A stretch of DNA of 64,000 nucleotides from an uncultured Allomuricauda sp. (GCF_947258355.1 NZ_CAMYIC010000036.1:1-64000); one strand, 5' to 3'. Shown: positions 54,155 to 63,541, numbered from the stretch's first letter. Notes: generated by a model not told the origin, from the letters alone. Made by a program: numbers and translations.

Positions 54155-54179
54155 ATTGGTCGTTATGATACCTATTTGC

Positions 54180-54512
54180 TTACTTGCCGAGCATCAGCAA
54201 TTCATTACATTTGATTTCAGTGATATATCGTTTCTCACCCTCGTTGTTCTCATAGGAACGGTTCATAAGTTTACCTTCAATCATCACCTCTTTGCCCTTG
54301 GACAAAAAATCTTCCGAAATTTCGGCCAGCTTTCCCCAGGCCACAATATTGTGCCATTGCGTATCCGTTACCTTTTCGCCTTTTGCATTTTTATAAGATT
54401 CGTTTGTGGCGATAGAAAACTTGGCCAATTTGGTTCCGTTCTCCATAATAATGATTTCTGGATCATTGCCTAGGTTACCGATCAACTGAACTTTGTTTTT
54501 AAGTGAATTCAT
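54180..54512 (-). CDS. ssb: Short single-stranded DNA-binding protein (SSB family)
   Basis: 110 residues of OB fold: KVQLIGNLGNDPEI, KLAKFSIATNESYKNAKGEK, TQWHNIVAWGKLAEISEDFLSKGKEVMIEGKLMNRSY. It ends soon after the fold at NELLMLGK and lacks the acidic C-terminal tip (DDDIPF type) that recruits repair partners in the replicative SSB, so it is probably a second, specialised SSB. Own -7 element at 54568-54575 and own terminator. Not linked to the mobile element at the left edge. Confidence 0.9.
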   Translation of the reverse strand: MNSLKNKVQLIGNLGNDPEIIIMENGTKLAKFSIATNESYKNAKGEKVTDTQWHNIVAWGKLAEISEDFLSKGKEVMIEGKLMNRSYENNEGEKRYITEIKCNELLMLGK

Positions 54513-54567
54513 AATAGTAAGATTTAAGTTTAAAATTTAGTGACCGAACTCTTATAGTCCGACAGGG

Positions 54568-54575
54568 CAAACTTA
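54568..54575 (-). promoter_or_regulatory. -7 element of ssb
   Basis: Minus-strand TAAGTTTG, exact TAnnTTTG match, 55 bp before the ssb ATG. Confidence 0.5.
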
Positions 54576-54684
54576 GAATTACGCAAAAACGATATTCGGT
54601 TTGTAATCACTTGTTTTCGTTTGTAAATGTATGTACTCAATTACAACCACGTAAAAGTGACTTATAAGGTAATCCTGTGTCCAA

Positions 54685-54936
54685 TTGAACAACCAAAAAA
54701 CCCTCGACCTAATGCTCATCAGAACTATAAACAAGTATCAAGTCATTAAAAGATTCAGTTTCTGTAAAAAAATGTACGATATAGCCGAAACCATATATAT
54801 TCAGGAACAAGATCTGACACATGGAGACCCTCAAAAAGTATTTGGTCAAGAGAAGGAATATTTGACCGATATCTCTTCCGAAGTATACGATTCTCTTTGC
54901 AAGGGGTTCATTATTAGAGCCGATAGCCCTAAATAG
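54685..54936 (+). CDS. Small hypothetical protein
   Basis: 83 residues if the TTG at 54685 is used, 74 from ATG 54712. MLIRTINKYQVIKRFSFCKKMYDIAETIYIQEQDLTHGDPQ is shown here only in part: CKKMYDIAETIY and EYLTDISSEVYDSLCKG are helical, with no motif recognised. It has no signal peptide. It stands alone between ssb and dps, and its codon use looks ordinary. Existence is moderately supported, function unknown. Confidence 0.5.
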   Translation: MNNQKTLDLMLIRTINKYQVIKRFSFCKKMYDIAETIYIQEQDLTHGDPQKVFGQEKEYLTDISSEVYDSLCKGFIIRADSPK

Positions 54937-55015
54937 ACCAAAACAAATCCCAATAAGCGTTAAATTAAGTTAAACACTTGATTTTCTGATACGTATCCTT
55001 TTGTTTATAACTGTA

Positions 55016-55045
55016 CTATGACACTAGTTTCTACTGATGTCATAG
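55016..55045. promoter_or_regulatory. Inverted repeat upstream of dps
   Basis: CTATGACA (55016-55023) and TGTCATAG (55038-55045) are perfect 8-bp inverted arms 14 bp apart, in the 248-bp gap before dps. Seven consecutive G follow at 55051-55057. An operator for a stress regulator is plausible; no regulator is known for it here. The rest of the gap holds no gene that I can see. Confidence 0.4.
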
Positions 55046-55184
55046 CTCTTGGGGGGGTATAAATCCACTTATTTACCTCCTTTAGGTACCCAAAAACCTA
55101 TTGCATCAAGAATTACATCGTTACAATCAATCCTCACGGGTAATGACTTGTACATTTACAGTAAACAAATCAAAAATCTATTAT

Positions 55185-55679
55185 ATGGAAGCTATTAAAG
55201 CAAAAAATAAAACATTTAAAAAATTAGGATTCACTTACTTGGAAACCGCTGAAATCGTAGTAAGCTTAAATACACTCTTGGCCAATTACCAAGTATTCTA
55301 CAATAAATTGAGAAACTTTCATTGGAACATTGAAGGACCAGATTTTTTTGAACTCCATGAAGAGTTTGAAATCGAATACAACAGGGTCAAAGAAAATATT
55401 GATGTTGTAGCGGAGCGTATCCGAGTGTTTGGGGTGAAAAGTAATTTCACTATGAAAAAAACATTGGAACTTTCCAATATCGAGGAAAAGGATAAACACC
55501 TATCCGCTTTAGAAATGGTAAGGGAAGTACTGCACGATTACGAAATCCTGCACGACAGCATGTTGGATGCCGTAAATGCATCTCTCGAAACCGGAGACGT
55601 TGTCACAGAAAATATGCTGACAGAATTTATGACCGAATTGGAGAAAAGACACTGGATGTTCACTTCTTTCTTAAAGTAA
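55185..55679 (+). CDS. dps: Dps/ferritin-like DNA-protection protein
   Basis: 164 residues from ATG 55185. The ferroxidase site at subunit interfaces is visible as FHWNIEGPDFFELHEEFEIEYN (His, Asp and Glu ligands), with VVAERIRVFG after it. Dodecamers store iron and protect DNA from oxidants. The longer frame to TTG 55101 was rejected: its extra 28 residues are not family-like. A 248-bp non-coding upstream region with an inverted repeat suggests stress control. Confidence 0.93.
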   Translation: MEAIKAKNKTFKKLGFTYLETAEIVVSLNTLLANYQVFYNKLRNFHWNIEGPDFFELHEEFEIEYNRVKENIDVVAERIRVFGVKSNFTMKKTLELSNIEEKDKHLSALEMVREVLHDYEILHDSMLDAVNASLETGDVVTENMLTEFMTELEKRHWMFTSFLK

Positions 55680-55732
55680 GAATTGGAAATTCCTTCCGAA
55701 AAATTGATTTATTAACCTTAAAAAATAAGACT

Positions 55733-56203
55733 ATGAAAAAGCTATTCACTATACTATCATTCGCAACCTTAACAGCCTTTGCCGGATATGGGCAAAATCA
55801 AAACTCAGGTGTCATGAAAGCCACCACGCAGCTCAACACCTTTACCGTATCCGAAAACGGCGTTGAAAAGGAGTACAGCGTAAAAGTAATGGAACGCAGA
55901 AAATATGGCATGGAGCTAAACAATAAGGATAGAGGAATGGTCAATCAGGATAGAAAACTTACCTCGCCTTTTGTAACCAAGTTGGTAGCCATTGACAGCG
56001 ATTCCGATGAAAACTATGATGACTACATGGTATTGAAATACAAAGGTTCCGAAAACAATGATTTTGAAGTTGTGCAGACGGACAAAGGATTTGATATCAA
56101 TGTAAATGATAAGTCAATGCACTATAATATTTTAGAAAACAATTATATCGTGAACAAGAAGAATAAAAACTTCTTTATCATCGAGGAATTTGAATCGAAA
56201 TAG
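55733..56203 (+). CDS. Small exported protein of unknown function
   Basis: 156 residues. Signal peptide MKKLFTILSFATLTAFAGYG, mature part beginning QNQNSG. Repeated short strands (FTVSENGVEKEYSVKVMERR, DYMVLKYKGSENNDFEVVQTDKGFDINV) suggest a small beta domain; no family recognised. 53 bp after dps on the same strand, so it may share the dps transcript, and a strong terminator ends the unit. Confidence 0.65.
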   Translation: MKKLFTILSFATLTAFAGYGQNQNSGVMKATTQLNTFTVSENGVEKEYSVKVMERRKYGMELNNKDRGMVNQDRKLTSPFVTKLVAIDSDSDENYDDYMVLKYKGSENNDFEVVQTDKGFDINVNDKSMHYNILENNYIVNKKNKNFFIIEEFESK

Positions 56204-56233
56204 TTGATATAATTTCGTTTTTTGATTGATGAG

Positions 56234-56260
56234 AAGCCAAGGATTTTCCTTGGCTTTTTC
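56234..56260 (+). terminator. Intrinsic terminator
   Basis: AAGCCAAGGA (56234-56243), loop TTT, TCCTTGGCTT (56247-56256), perfect 10-bp stem followed by T's. Ends the dps/exported protein unit. Confidence 0.9.
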
Positions 56261-56286
56261 TTTGTTTAAATCGAGGTATTAAAACT

Positions 56287-56294
56287 TATCTTTG
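56287..56294 (+). promoter_or_regulatory. -7 element of the RimJ/RimL-like GNAT gene
   Basis: TATCTTTG, exact TAnnTTTG match 17 bp before ATG 56312. Confidence 0.55.
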
Positions 56295-56311
56295 GACTTT
56301 AATTTCTGACT

Positions 56312-56914
56312 ATGGATTCTTGGTTACGCCCTGTACAATTGGAAGGCGACTTGGTAAAGCTCGTCCCCCTGCAAAAATCACAAAAAGTGGACTTGGCCTT
56401 TGCCGCTTCGGATGGCAATCTTTGGGAACTTTGGTACACCTCGGTCCCCTCACCAAAAACCATAGATTCCTATTTGGACATTGCCCTATCCCAGCAGGCA
56501 TCAGGAAATGCACTGCCTTTTGCCATCGTAGACAAAAAAACCAATACCATTGTGGGGAGTACGCGCTTTTTGAATGTGGATGTAAAAAACAAACGGGTGG
56601 AAATCGGGGCCACTTGGTACGCTAAAAAAGTACAGCGAACAGGGATAAACACGGAGTGCAAATACCTTTTGCTAAAATATGCTTTTGAAAACCTCAACTG
56701 CATAGCTGTAGAGTTCCGAACCCATTTTCACAACCACCCTTCCAGAAATGCGATACTCCGCTTGGGTGCCAAACAAGATGGTGTCTTAAGAAACCACCGT
56801 ATCGATGAATCCGGAAATCTTCGGGACACCGTTGTATTCTCCATTTTAAACAGTGAATGGAAGACCGTTAAAACCTCCCTAGAATATAAAATGAGCAAAA
56901 GTTATCTGAGCTAG
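56312..56914 (+). CDS. RimJ/RimL-type GNAT acetyltransferase
   Basis: 200 residues. Opens with RPVQLEGDLVKLVPLQ, has VGSTRFLNVDVKNKRVEIGATWYAKKVQRTGINTECKYLLLKYAFE (acetyl-CoA region QRTGINTE), and NHPSRNAILRLGAKQDGVLRNHRI, all typical of RimJ/RimL relatives that acetylate protein N-termini or amino compounds. The stop overlaps the glycerate kinase stop by 4 bp (CTAG). Confidence 0.88.
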   Translation: MDSWLRPVQLEGDLVKLVPLQKSQKVDLAFAASDGNLWELWYTSVPSPKTIDSYLDIALSQQASGNALPFAIVDKKTNTIVGSTRFLNVDVKNKRVEIGATWYAKKVQRTGINTECKYLLLKYAFENLNCIAVEFRTHFHNHPSRNAILRLGAKQDGVLRNHRIDESGNLRDTVVFSILNSEWKTVKTSLEYKMSKSYLS

Positions 56915-58047
56915 GTTTTGCCCAATTTTAGCAAATGGGCAAAATTGTAACTGGCCAGCTCAAGATTTTCAACAGTCTTTGCCTTGGCATCGTCTAAATT
57001 TCCTATTTGATTGAGAATGGAAACGGCATAATCCAATCCCATTTGTTGCATTTCTTCAATAGTGACATCAATGGATCCACAAAAGGCAGCAATGGGAACA
57101 TGATGCTTTTTCGCGGATTGCACTACCCCATTGATGGTTTTTCCTGAAAAGGTTTGGCCATCCAACTGTCCTTCCCCGGTAATCACCCAATCGGCACCTT
57201 CCAAAACTTTATCAAAATTGGCAATTTCCATCACCAAATCCACACCAGAGGCCAGTTCGGCATTCAAAAAAACCACTGCACCCCCGCCAAGGCCACCTGC
57301 AGCTCCGGCTCCTGCAATGTGTTGTACATCAACATCAAAAGTAGATTTTAGCACTGCTGCAAAACTTTCCAAACCTTTGTCCAAAAACGCTATTTCTTCT
57401 GTTGATGCTCCTTTTTGTGCCGCATAAATTTTGGCCGCACCATTTTCTCCATAAAAGGGATTGTTCACATCGCAAGCTACTTGGATTTTAGCATCATATA
57501 ACTTAGGGTTTACTTGGTCTCTTTGGATTTTCTTTACCTTGCCCAAGTTCTTCCCTATCGGTTCCAATTGGTTTCCATCAGCATCCAAAAAGGAATAACC
57601 CAAGGCCTTGGCCATACCAATGCCTCCATCGTTGGTGGCACTTCCCCCTATGCCCAGTACAATGTTCTTCGTGCCTTTTTCGAGTGCATCCAAAATCATT
57701 TCACCGGTTCCCAAAGTGGTAGTTTCCATGCAGTTCATCTCGGACTTTTCCAACAATTTATAGCCCGATGCTTCCGACATTTCTATAAAAGCTGTCCGTT
57801 TATCCTCAGAAACTAAATATTGTGTGGTGATTTCCCGAAATAGTGGGTCTTTCACCATCACTGAAACTTTTGACGCATTGAGATAATCCGCGACCACATC
57901 AATGGTACCATCACCGCCGTCCGCCAAAGGTCGATTGATAATTTCCGAATTTGGAAAAACTTTTTTGATGCCTAGGGCAACGGTTTCACAAAATTCGCGT
58001 CCTGTTAGCGAACCTTTATATTTATCGGGTGCCAAAATAAATTTCAT
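56911..58047 (-). CDS. Glycerate kinase, GarK/GlxK family
   Basis: 378 residues, normal length for the type 2 family (PF02595). APDKYKGSLTGREFCETV at the start and NIVLGIGGSATNDGGIGMAKALGY (about 130-153) are family signatures, and a late GEGQLDGQTFSGKT helps bind the nucleotide. Phosphorylates D-glycerate to 2-phosphoglycerate (or 3-phosphoglycerate), joining glyoxylate or sugar acid metabolism to glycolysis. No partner genes of that pathway are nearby. Convergent with the GNAT gene and sharing stop bases. Confidence 0.92.
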   Translation of the reverse strand: MKFILAPDKYKGSLTGREFCETVALGIKKVFPNSEIINRPLADGGDGTIDVVADYLNASKVSVMVKDPLFREITTQYLVSEDKRTAFIEMSEASGYKLLEKSEMNCMETTTLGTGEMILDALEKGTKNIVLGIGGSATNDGGIGMAKALGYSFLDADGNQLEPIGKNLGKVKKIQRDQVNPKLYDAKIQVACDVNNPFYGENGAAKIYAAQKGASTEEIAFLDKGLESFAAVLKSTFDVDVQHIAGAGAAGGLGGGAVVFLNAELASGVDLVMEIANFDKVLEGADWVITGEGQLDGQTFSGKTINGVVQSAKKHHVPIAAFCGSIDVTIEEMQQMGLDYAVSILNQIGNLDDAKAKTVENLELASYNFAHLLKLGKT

Positions 58048-58127
58048 CCCTACAATGTACTCAAGTTAATCGAGTTAACCCAGAGAATTCTATTGGTGTT
58101 GGAACAAAATACAATGCGGCACAGGTT

Positions 58128-58157
58128 TTGAACGTAAGCCGGAAGTATATACCTTTA
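58128..58157 (+). promoter_or_regulatory. Promoter of the SIMPL gene
   Basis: TTG (58128-58130), 19-bp spacer, TACCTTTA (58150-58157; one mismatch to TAnnTTTG), 13 bp before the ATG at 58171. Confidence 0.55.
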
Positions 58158-58170
58158 ATAAAATTACATC

Positions 58171-58869
58171 ATGAGAAAAGCAATCGTTTTTATAGTCACA
58201 GTTTTATTCAGCACGGTAATTTTCGCCCAATCCAAAAACTTTTTGGACACTCCTTACCTGGAAACACAGGCCAGGGTGGATACCATGGTCACCCCGGATA
58301 AAATTTATTTGAACATCATTATACAAGAAAAGGACACCAAAGGCCGCGTTTCCGTGGAAGAACAGGAAAACCAAATGGGTCAACGCTTAAGAGCTTTAGG
58401 TATTGATTTAGAAAAACAATTGGTAATAAAGGATGCCAGTAGCAATTTCAAAAAATACTTTCTACGCCAAAAAGAAGTACTCAAAAGTAAACAGTATTCA
58501 TTGTTGGTTTATTCCGGTAAGGAATTGGGAGATGTGATGTTGGCCCTTGAACAATTGGATATCGCCAACACCAGTATCGAAAAAACGGAATACTCTAAAA
58601 TGGACGAACTGGAACTGGAGCTTAAAACCAGGGCGGTAAAAAAAGCCATGCAAAAAGCCGAAGCACTTACGAAACCTCTAGGTCAAAAAGTAGGCATGGC
58701 CATCCATATTGCAGACAACTCCCAATACTATCCGAGGTATAACCAAGCTCCTATGATGGAAATGAAAGCCGTTTCAGCAGATATGGGTCAGGCACAACCA
58801 TTGGACATCGATTTTGAAAAAATAAGAGTGGAAACCGCCGTCAATGTAAAATTCGCTTTATCCAATTAA
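58171..58869 (+). CDS. SIMPL (DUF541) domain protein, exported
   Basis: 232 residues. Signal peptide 1-19 (VTVLFSTVIFAQ). The SIMPL fold is indicated by YLETQARVDTMVTPDKIYLNIIIQEKD, TRAVKKAMQKAEALTKPLGQKVGMAIHI and the ending RVETAVNVKFALSN. Periplasmic or surface role, biochemical function unknown; relatives include BP26 of Brucella. Transcribed with the DUF6265 gene 20 bp downstream. Confidence 0.88.
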   Translation: MRKAIVFIVTVLFSTVIFAQSKNFLDTPYLETQARVDTMVTPDKIYLNIIIQEKDTKGRVSVEEQENQMGQRLRALGIDLEKQLVIKDASSNFKKYFLRQKEVLKSKQYSLLVYSGKELGDVMLALEQLDIANTSIEKTEYSKMDELELELKTRAVKKAMQKAEALTKPLGQKVGMAIHIADNSQYYPRYNQAPMMEMKAVSADMGQAQPLDIDFEKIRVETAVNVKFALSN

Positions 58870-58889
58870 TAGACAAGCATTCATCAATC

Positions 58890-59381
58890 ATGAAATCCAT
58901 AGCACTTATTTTAATGTTCAGCACAGGACTTGTTTCCGCACAAGAAACCTTACAACTCACCGATGGACAATCATCCCCAAAAGCAAATTTGGAGGAGGTT
59001 TCCTGGATAGAAGGCCATTGGACAGGGGAGGCTTTTGGCGGCATTGCCGAGGAAATATGGAGCGCTCCTTTGGGCAATTCCATGATGTTCGTGTTTCGAC
59101 TGGTCAATGACGGGAAAGTATCCTTCTACGAATCTGGCCACATTCAGCAGCTAGATGATTCCTTAATACTCCAGCTCAAGCACTTCGATGGTAACATGAA
59201 AGGTTGGGAAGAAAAGAACCAGACCATCAATTTTAAACTGGTGAAACTAGAGCCTAACAAAGTGTATTTTGAAGGGCTCACCATGGAAAAGATAAGTGAA
59301 GACCAAATGAATGTTTGGGTCTTGATTGAAGAAGAAGGCCATACCGAGGAAATCCTTTTTGCCTACAAAAGGGCAAAATAA
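58890..59381 (+). CDS. DUF6265 family exported protein
   Basis: 163 residues with a signal peptide (1-17, LMFSTGLVSAQ). The domain begins VSWIEGHWTGEAFGGIAEEIWSAPLGNSM and continues MMFVFRLVNDGKVSFYES, the pattern of DUF6265 and related lipocalin-like beta proteins. Function unknown. 20 bp after the SIMPL gene. Confidence 0.8.
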   Translation: MKSIALILMFSTGLVSAQETLQLTDGQSSPKANLEEVSWIEGHWTGEAFGGIAEEIWSAPLGNSMMFVFRLVNDGKVSFYESGHIQQLDDSLILQLKHFDGNMKGWEEKNQTINFKLVKLEPNKVYFEGLTMEKISEDQMNVWVLIEEEGHTEEILFAYKRAK

Positions 59382-59444
59382 TTTAGTTTTATTGGAAGAG
59401 GTTGAATTAGTATCTTTAACAGACTAACTAATTCCAACACTCTC

Positions 59445-62400
59445 GTGAAACTAACACCTCTACTTTTATGTGCCATGTTATTGGCATTGCATCCTATGGA
59501 TGCCCAACGCAGAAGCAAAAAATCAGACCAACCCTCCATTGTGGTCAACGACTCGCTTTTTCCAGGATTGAAATGGCGTAATATCGGCCCATTTCGTGGC
59601 GGACGAAGCGTTACCTCAACTGGGGTTGTAGGACAGCCCCATACTTATTATATGGGATCTACCGGTGGTGGAATCTGGAAAACCACTGATGACGGCATTA
59701 CATGGAAAAACGTATCCGACGGATTCCTAAAAACAGGCACCGTAGGTGATATTGCCGTTTCCGAAACCAACCCGAACATCGTTATTGTAGGAATGGGAGA
59801 ACACGCTGCCCGTGGTGTAATGACCTCAATGGGCGATGGTGTTTACAAATCCACTGACGCAGGAAAAACCTGGAAACATATCGGACTGGATTATACCCGT
59901 CATATTTCCGATGTGATCATACACCCCACCAATCCCGACATTGTTTTTGTCGCCGCCCAAGGAGCTCAATATGGCCCATCGCAGGACCGAGGTATTTACC
60001 GTTCTACAGACGGTGGCGAAACATGGGAGAAAGTACTTTATGTCAACGATATTACAGGAGCTTCATCCCTAAGTATGGACATGAACAACCCTCTTATTTT
60101 GTATGCGGCCATGTGGCAGCACGAAAGAACGCCATGGACGATAACCTCGGGAGGCAGTTCTTCTGGATTTTATAAATCTACCGATGGAGGGTCTACTTGG
60201 GACAAAATGGAAAAAGGTTTGCCGAAAGAATTTGGAAAATCGGGTATCTCCGTTTCCAGGGCAAATTCCGATGTGGTATATGCCGTACTTGAGGCCGAAG
60301 GTGAAAAAGGTGGTGTCTACAAAAGTACTGACGCAGGAAAAACCTGGAAACAGACCAATAAAGACCGCATTAATATCGCAAGATCTTGGTACTACATGGA
60401 GATTTTTGCGGATACACAAGACGAGAACATCGTATATGTGCTGAACGCCCCAGTAACCAAATCCATTGATGGCGGCAAAACCTTTACTCCCGTTTCCACT
60501 CCTCATGGTGATAATCATGACCTGTGGATACATCCTGAGAATAACCAAATCATGGTCAATTCCAACGATGGCGGGGCCAATGTGTCCAACAATGGAGGGA
60601 TGAGCTGGAGTTCCCAACAATACCAACCTACTGCACAGTTTTATAGGGTAATCACGGATAATCTAGTGCCCTACAATGTATACGGAGGACAACAGGACAA
60701 TACCTCTGTAGCTATTGCCAGTCGCACCCGAGATGGCGGGATTGATTGGAAAGACTGGTATGCCGTTGCAGGTTGCGAGAGTGCGTATTTGGCCTTTGAC
60801 CCGGACAATCCGGAGTTTGTTTACGGCGGATGCTATCAAGGGATTATTGAAAAATGGGTAAAGGCTTCCCGTACAGGAAAACCAATCAAAGAATACCCTG
60901 AATTAGGTCTTGGAAACATTCCGAAAGACTTTAAGTTCCGTTACAATTGGAATGCTCCTATTATTAGTTCGCCACATGATAGAAACACCATTTACCATGC
61001 GGGCAATGTAGTGTTCCGAACCAAGGATGGCGGGTATAGCTGGGATGTGATAAGTCCTGACCTTACAAGAAACGAAATTGAAAAACAAGGCCCGGGAAGT
61101 GGTCCATATACCAACGAAGCTGCCGGTGGGGAAAACTATAACACCATCATGTACTTGGTGGAATCACCTCACCAGGAAGGTGTACTTTATGCAGGTTCCG
61201 ATGATGGATTGGTTCATATTACCAAAAATGGTGGTGAAACTTGGGAGAACATCACCCCTCCCAGCATCAAAGAAGGCATCATCAACAGTATTGAAGTATC
61301 CCCTCATGATCCGGCCACCGCTTATATCACCTTAATGCGATACAAGTTCATGGATTTGAACACGTACATTTTCAAAACAACGGATTATGGACAAACTTGG
61401 ACTAAAATCACCAACGGAATCGATGGGGAGCATACATTTGCGCGAGTTGTTCGTGAAGATAAAAAGCAAAAAGGATTATTGTATGCCGGTACCGAGACCG
61501 GACTTTATGTTTCTCTGGATGATGGTCAACACTGGGAACCCTTGCAATTGAATTTGCCAGTTGTGCCGATTAATGACCTCATTATTCAAGATAATGATTT
61601 GGTGGCCGCAACTGCAGGAAGGGCATTCTGGATTTTGGATGATCTAGGTGCCATTCAAAATAGTTTGACACCTCCCAATTCATTACAGATCGTTACACCA
61701 AAACCATCATACAGAATTTTTAACGGTAGTTCGGACCAGTATGTGCCTGGATTGGGACAAAACCCAAAATCTGGGGTAACCTTCGATTATTACTTGCCCA
61801 AAAAGTTGGATTCCACCGAACTGAAGCTTGAAGTACTTTCGGGCGGAAAAGTAATCAGAACCTATACCAACCAAGCTCCCAAAGACTTTAAGAGCTGGGC
61901 GGGCGGTCCATCTAAACCAAAGGCTTTGCCTGCTGCAAAAGGATACAACCGATTTACTTGGGATTTTTACCGCGAGCCTACCCCTGCCATCGACAATGTT
62001 TTTGGCTTTGATGGCTATGGTAGTTCAAGAGTGGCACCGGGCACCTTTACGCTTCGTTTAACTATGGAAAATGAAACAGTGGAAACCAATGCCGTAGTAT
62101 TGGCCGATCCATTGATTGATGCTACTGCTGCAGATTATGCAGAACAACAGTCCTACTTAACGCGAATTGACGAAACTTTAGTGAACATGCACAAAGCGGT
62201 AAACCAAATGCGTACGGCCAAAAGTCAACTCAAAAAATATGAGGAACTGCTGAAGGACAACGAAAGCGCCAAAGAATTGTTGGAGAAAGGCGATGCCCTT
62301 CTGGAGCGCATCAACACTTGGGAAGAAAACCTTATTCAGCCTAAACAAAAAACCTTCCAAGATGTAGTGAACTTCAGTAGCAAATTGAATGCCGATTTTA

Positions 62401-62594
62401 TGCATTTGAGAGGCTTTATCGATGTACCAGAACCAAAGGTAACCGAAGGCGCCAAAGAACTGTTTAGGGACAATATGGCCCAATGGAAAACTTTTGAAGA
62501 TGAGAAAAATGCCATCGTAGGAAGTGGCATGAAAGAGTACAACGATATGTTCAAAACATTGGACATTCCAGCCATTATTTTAACAGGAGAGTAA
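59445..62594 (+). CDS. Sortilin (VPS10)-like BNR-repeat protein, exported
   Basis: 1049 residues. GTG start; signal peptide (residues 1-20, [14 protein letters not shown]). At least nine Asp-box repeats of the S/T-x-D-x-G-x-x-W type mark two beta-propellers: [99 protein letters not shown]. The C-terminal 250 residues hold a beta-sandwich and a coiled coil (about 905-960). Sometimes labelled glycosyl hydrolase; no catalytic residues are evident, so sugar-cleaving activity is unproven. The pentapeptide gene overlaps it by one base. Confidence 0.88.
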   Translation: MKLTPLLLCAMLLALHPMDAQRRSKKSDQPSIVVNDSLFPGLKWRNIGPFRGGRSVTSTGVVGQPHTYYMGSTGGGIWKTTDDGITWKNVSDGFLKTGTVGDIAVSETNPNIVIVGMGEHAARGVMTSMGDGVYKSTDAGKTWKHIGLDYTRHISDVIIHPTNPDIVFVAAQGAQYGPSQDRGIYRSTDGGETWEKVLYVNDITGASSLSMDMNNPLILYAAMWQHERTPWTITSGGSSSGFYKSTDGGSTWDKMEKGLPKEFGKSGISVSRANSDVVYAVLEAEGEKGGVYKSTDAGKTWKQTNKDRINIARSWYYMEIFADTQDENIVYVLNAPVTKSIDGGKTFTPVSTPHGDNHDLWIHPENNQIMVNSNDGGANVSNNGGMSWSSQQYQPTAQFYRVITDNLVPYNVYGGQQDNTSVAIASRTRDGGIDWKDWYAVAGCESAYLAFDPDNPEFVYGGCYQGIIEKWVKASRTGKPIKEYPELGLGNIPKDFKFRYNWNAPIISSPHDRNTIYHAGNVVFRTKDGGYSWDVISPDLTRNEIEKQGPGSGPYTNEAAGGENYNTIMYLVESPHQEGVLYAGSDDGLVHITKNGGETWENITPPSIKEGIINSIEVSPHDPATAYITLMRYKFMDLNTYIFKTTDYGQTWTKITNGIDGEHTFARVVREDKKQKGLLYAGTETGLYVSLDDGQHWEPLQLNLPVVPINDLIIQDNDLVAATAGRAFWILDDLGAIQNSLTPPNSLQIVTPKPSYRIFNGSSDQYVPGLGQNPKSGVTFDYYLPKKLDSTELKLEVLSGGKVIRTYTNQAPKDFKSWAGGPSKPKALPAAKGYNRFTWDFYREPTPAIDNVFGFDGYGSSRVAPGTFTLRLTMENETVETNAVVLADPLIDATAADYAEQQSYLTRIDETLVNMHKAVNQMRTAKSQLKKYEELLKDNESAKELLEKGDALLERINTWEENLIQPKQKTFQDVVNFSSKLNADFMHLRGFIDVPEPKVTEGAKELFRDNMAQWKTFEDEKNAIVGSGMKEYNDMFKTLDIPAIILTGE

Positions 62595-63166
62595 TGGCTG
62601 CGACCTTTTGGACGGATCAGGAGTTCACAAAACAGGATTATACCGAGCAAAAATTGCCCAAGGGCGATTACGAAAATTGCCGTTTTGTGGACTGCCTGTT
62701 CTCCGAGGGATACCTGGACAACCAAAATTTTGTGGAATGCACTTTTGAGGGTTGCGACCTTACCAACACCAATATTGCCCATACCACCTTTAACGATGTA
62801 ACCTTTGAGGACTGCAAAATGGTAGGGGTCCAGTTTGAAACCTGCAACCACCTCTTGTTGACGCTTCATTTTAAGGGATGCAATCTATCGGTGGCATCTT
62901 TTCAGGGTTTAAACCTGCCGGGCACCGTATTTCAAGGTTGTAAATTTCATCAAACCGACTTTACGGAGAGCCAACTAAAACAATGTAAGTTCGCAAACTG
63001 CGATTTTGAAAATGCCATTTTTGAAGGCACTGATTTGGAAAAGACCGACTTTAGATCTTCCATAAATTTTAATATCGACCCTTCCCTGAATCACCTGAAG
63101 AAAACACGTTTCAGTAAAGATGGGTTGATGGGTTTATTAAAAAAGTATGATATTGTGGTGACCTAA
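62594..63166 (+). CDS. Pentapeptide-repeat protein
   Basis: 190 residues. Repeats of A(D/N)Lxx type run from about residue 25 to 150 with F/C in the third position: NCRFVDCLF, NFVECTFEGCDLTNTNIAHTTFNDVTFEDCKM, KQCKFANCDFENAIFEGTDLEKTDF, forming a right-handed quadrilateral beta-helix. Similar to the McbG/Qnr group in shape, but gyrase protection is not implied. ATG overlaps the preceding stop by 1 bp (TAATG). Confidence 0.88.
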   Translation: MAATFWTDQEFTKQDYTEQKLPKGDYENCRFVDCLFSEGYLDNQNFVECTFEGCDLTNTNIAHTTFNDVTFEDCKMVGVQFETCNHLLLTLHFKGCNLSVASFQGLNLPGTVFQGCKFHQTDFTESQLKQCKFANCDFENAIFEGTDLEKTDFRSSINFNIDPSLNHLKKTRFSKDGLMGLLKKYDIVVT

Positions 63167-63175
63167 TCTTATCTT

Positions 63176-63529
63176 ATGCCTGAAAGAAAATGCTTGGTAT
63201 GCGGTGAAAAACTTCTCGGCCGTATAGACCAAAAATATTGTTCCGACCATTGTAGGAATGCCTATAACAATCTACTCAACAGAGATAGCAAGAACTTGGT
63301 GCGCAATATCAACAATAAGCTTCGTAAAAATTACAGGATACTGGACAGCTTTCCCCTTAGGGACGGGAAAACAAAAACCACAAAAATGCGCTTGCTTGAC
63401 AAAGGTTTTGATTTTGAATACATCACCAACCTATATACCACTAAAAAAGGCAGTACCTATTATTTCGTGTACGATCTAGGATATTTACCGCTCGACAACG
63501 ATTATTTTATGATTGTAAAAAGGGAATAG
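63176..63529 (+). CDS. Small zinc-finger protein of unknown function
   Basis: 117 residues. The N-terminus reads KCLVCGEKLLGRIDQKYCSDHCRNAYNN, a C-x2-C...C-x3-C treble-clef-like zinc finger of the type seen in small Bacteroidota DNA- or RNA-related proteins. The rest includes FDFEYITNLYTTKKGSTYYFVYDLGYLPLDND, a conserved C-terminal part of unknown role. 9 bp after the pentapeptide gene. Confidence 0.75.
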   Translation: MPERKCLVCGEKLLGRIDQKYCSDHCRNAYNNLLNRDSKNLVRNINNKLRKNYRILDSFPLRDGKTKTTKMRLLDKGFDFEYITNLYTTKKGSTYYFVYDLGYLPLDNDYFMIVKRE

Positions 63530-63541
63530 AAAGTCACCTGA

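Noticed and set aside
55101-55184. Longer N-terminus for Dps from TTG 55101
   Set aside because: The added residues are not like the family, and the typical start MEAIKAKNKT lies at 55185.
60069-60626. 185-residue minus-strand frame within the BNR-repeat gene
   Set aside because: Lies wholly antisense to a gene with clear Asp-box repeats; shadow of the coding strand.
59445-62594. Glycosyl hydrolase function for the BNR protein
   Set aside because: Repeats are of the sortilin/BNR propeller type, but no catalytic residues were seen, so activity is not claimed.
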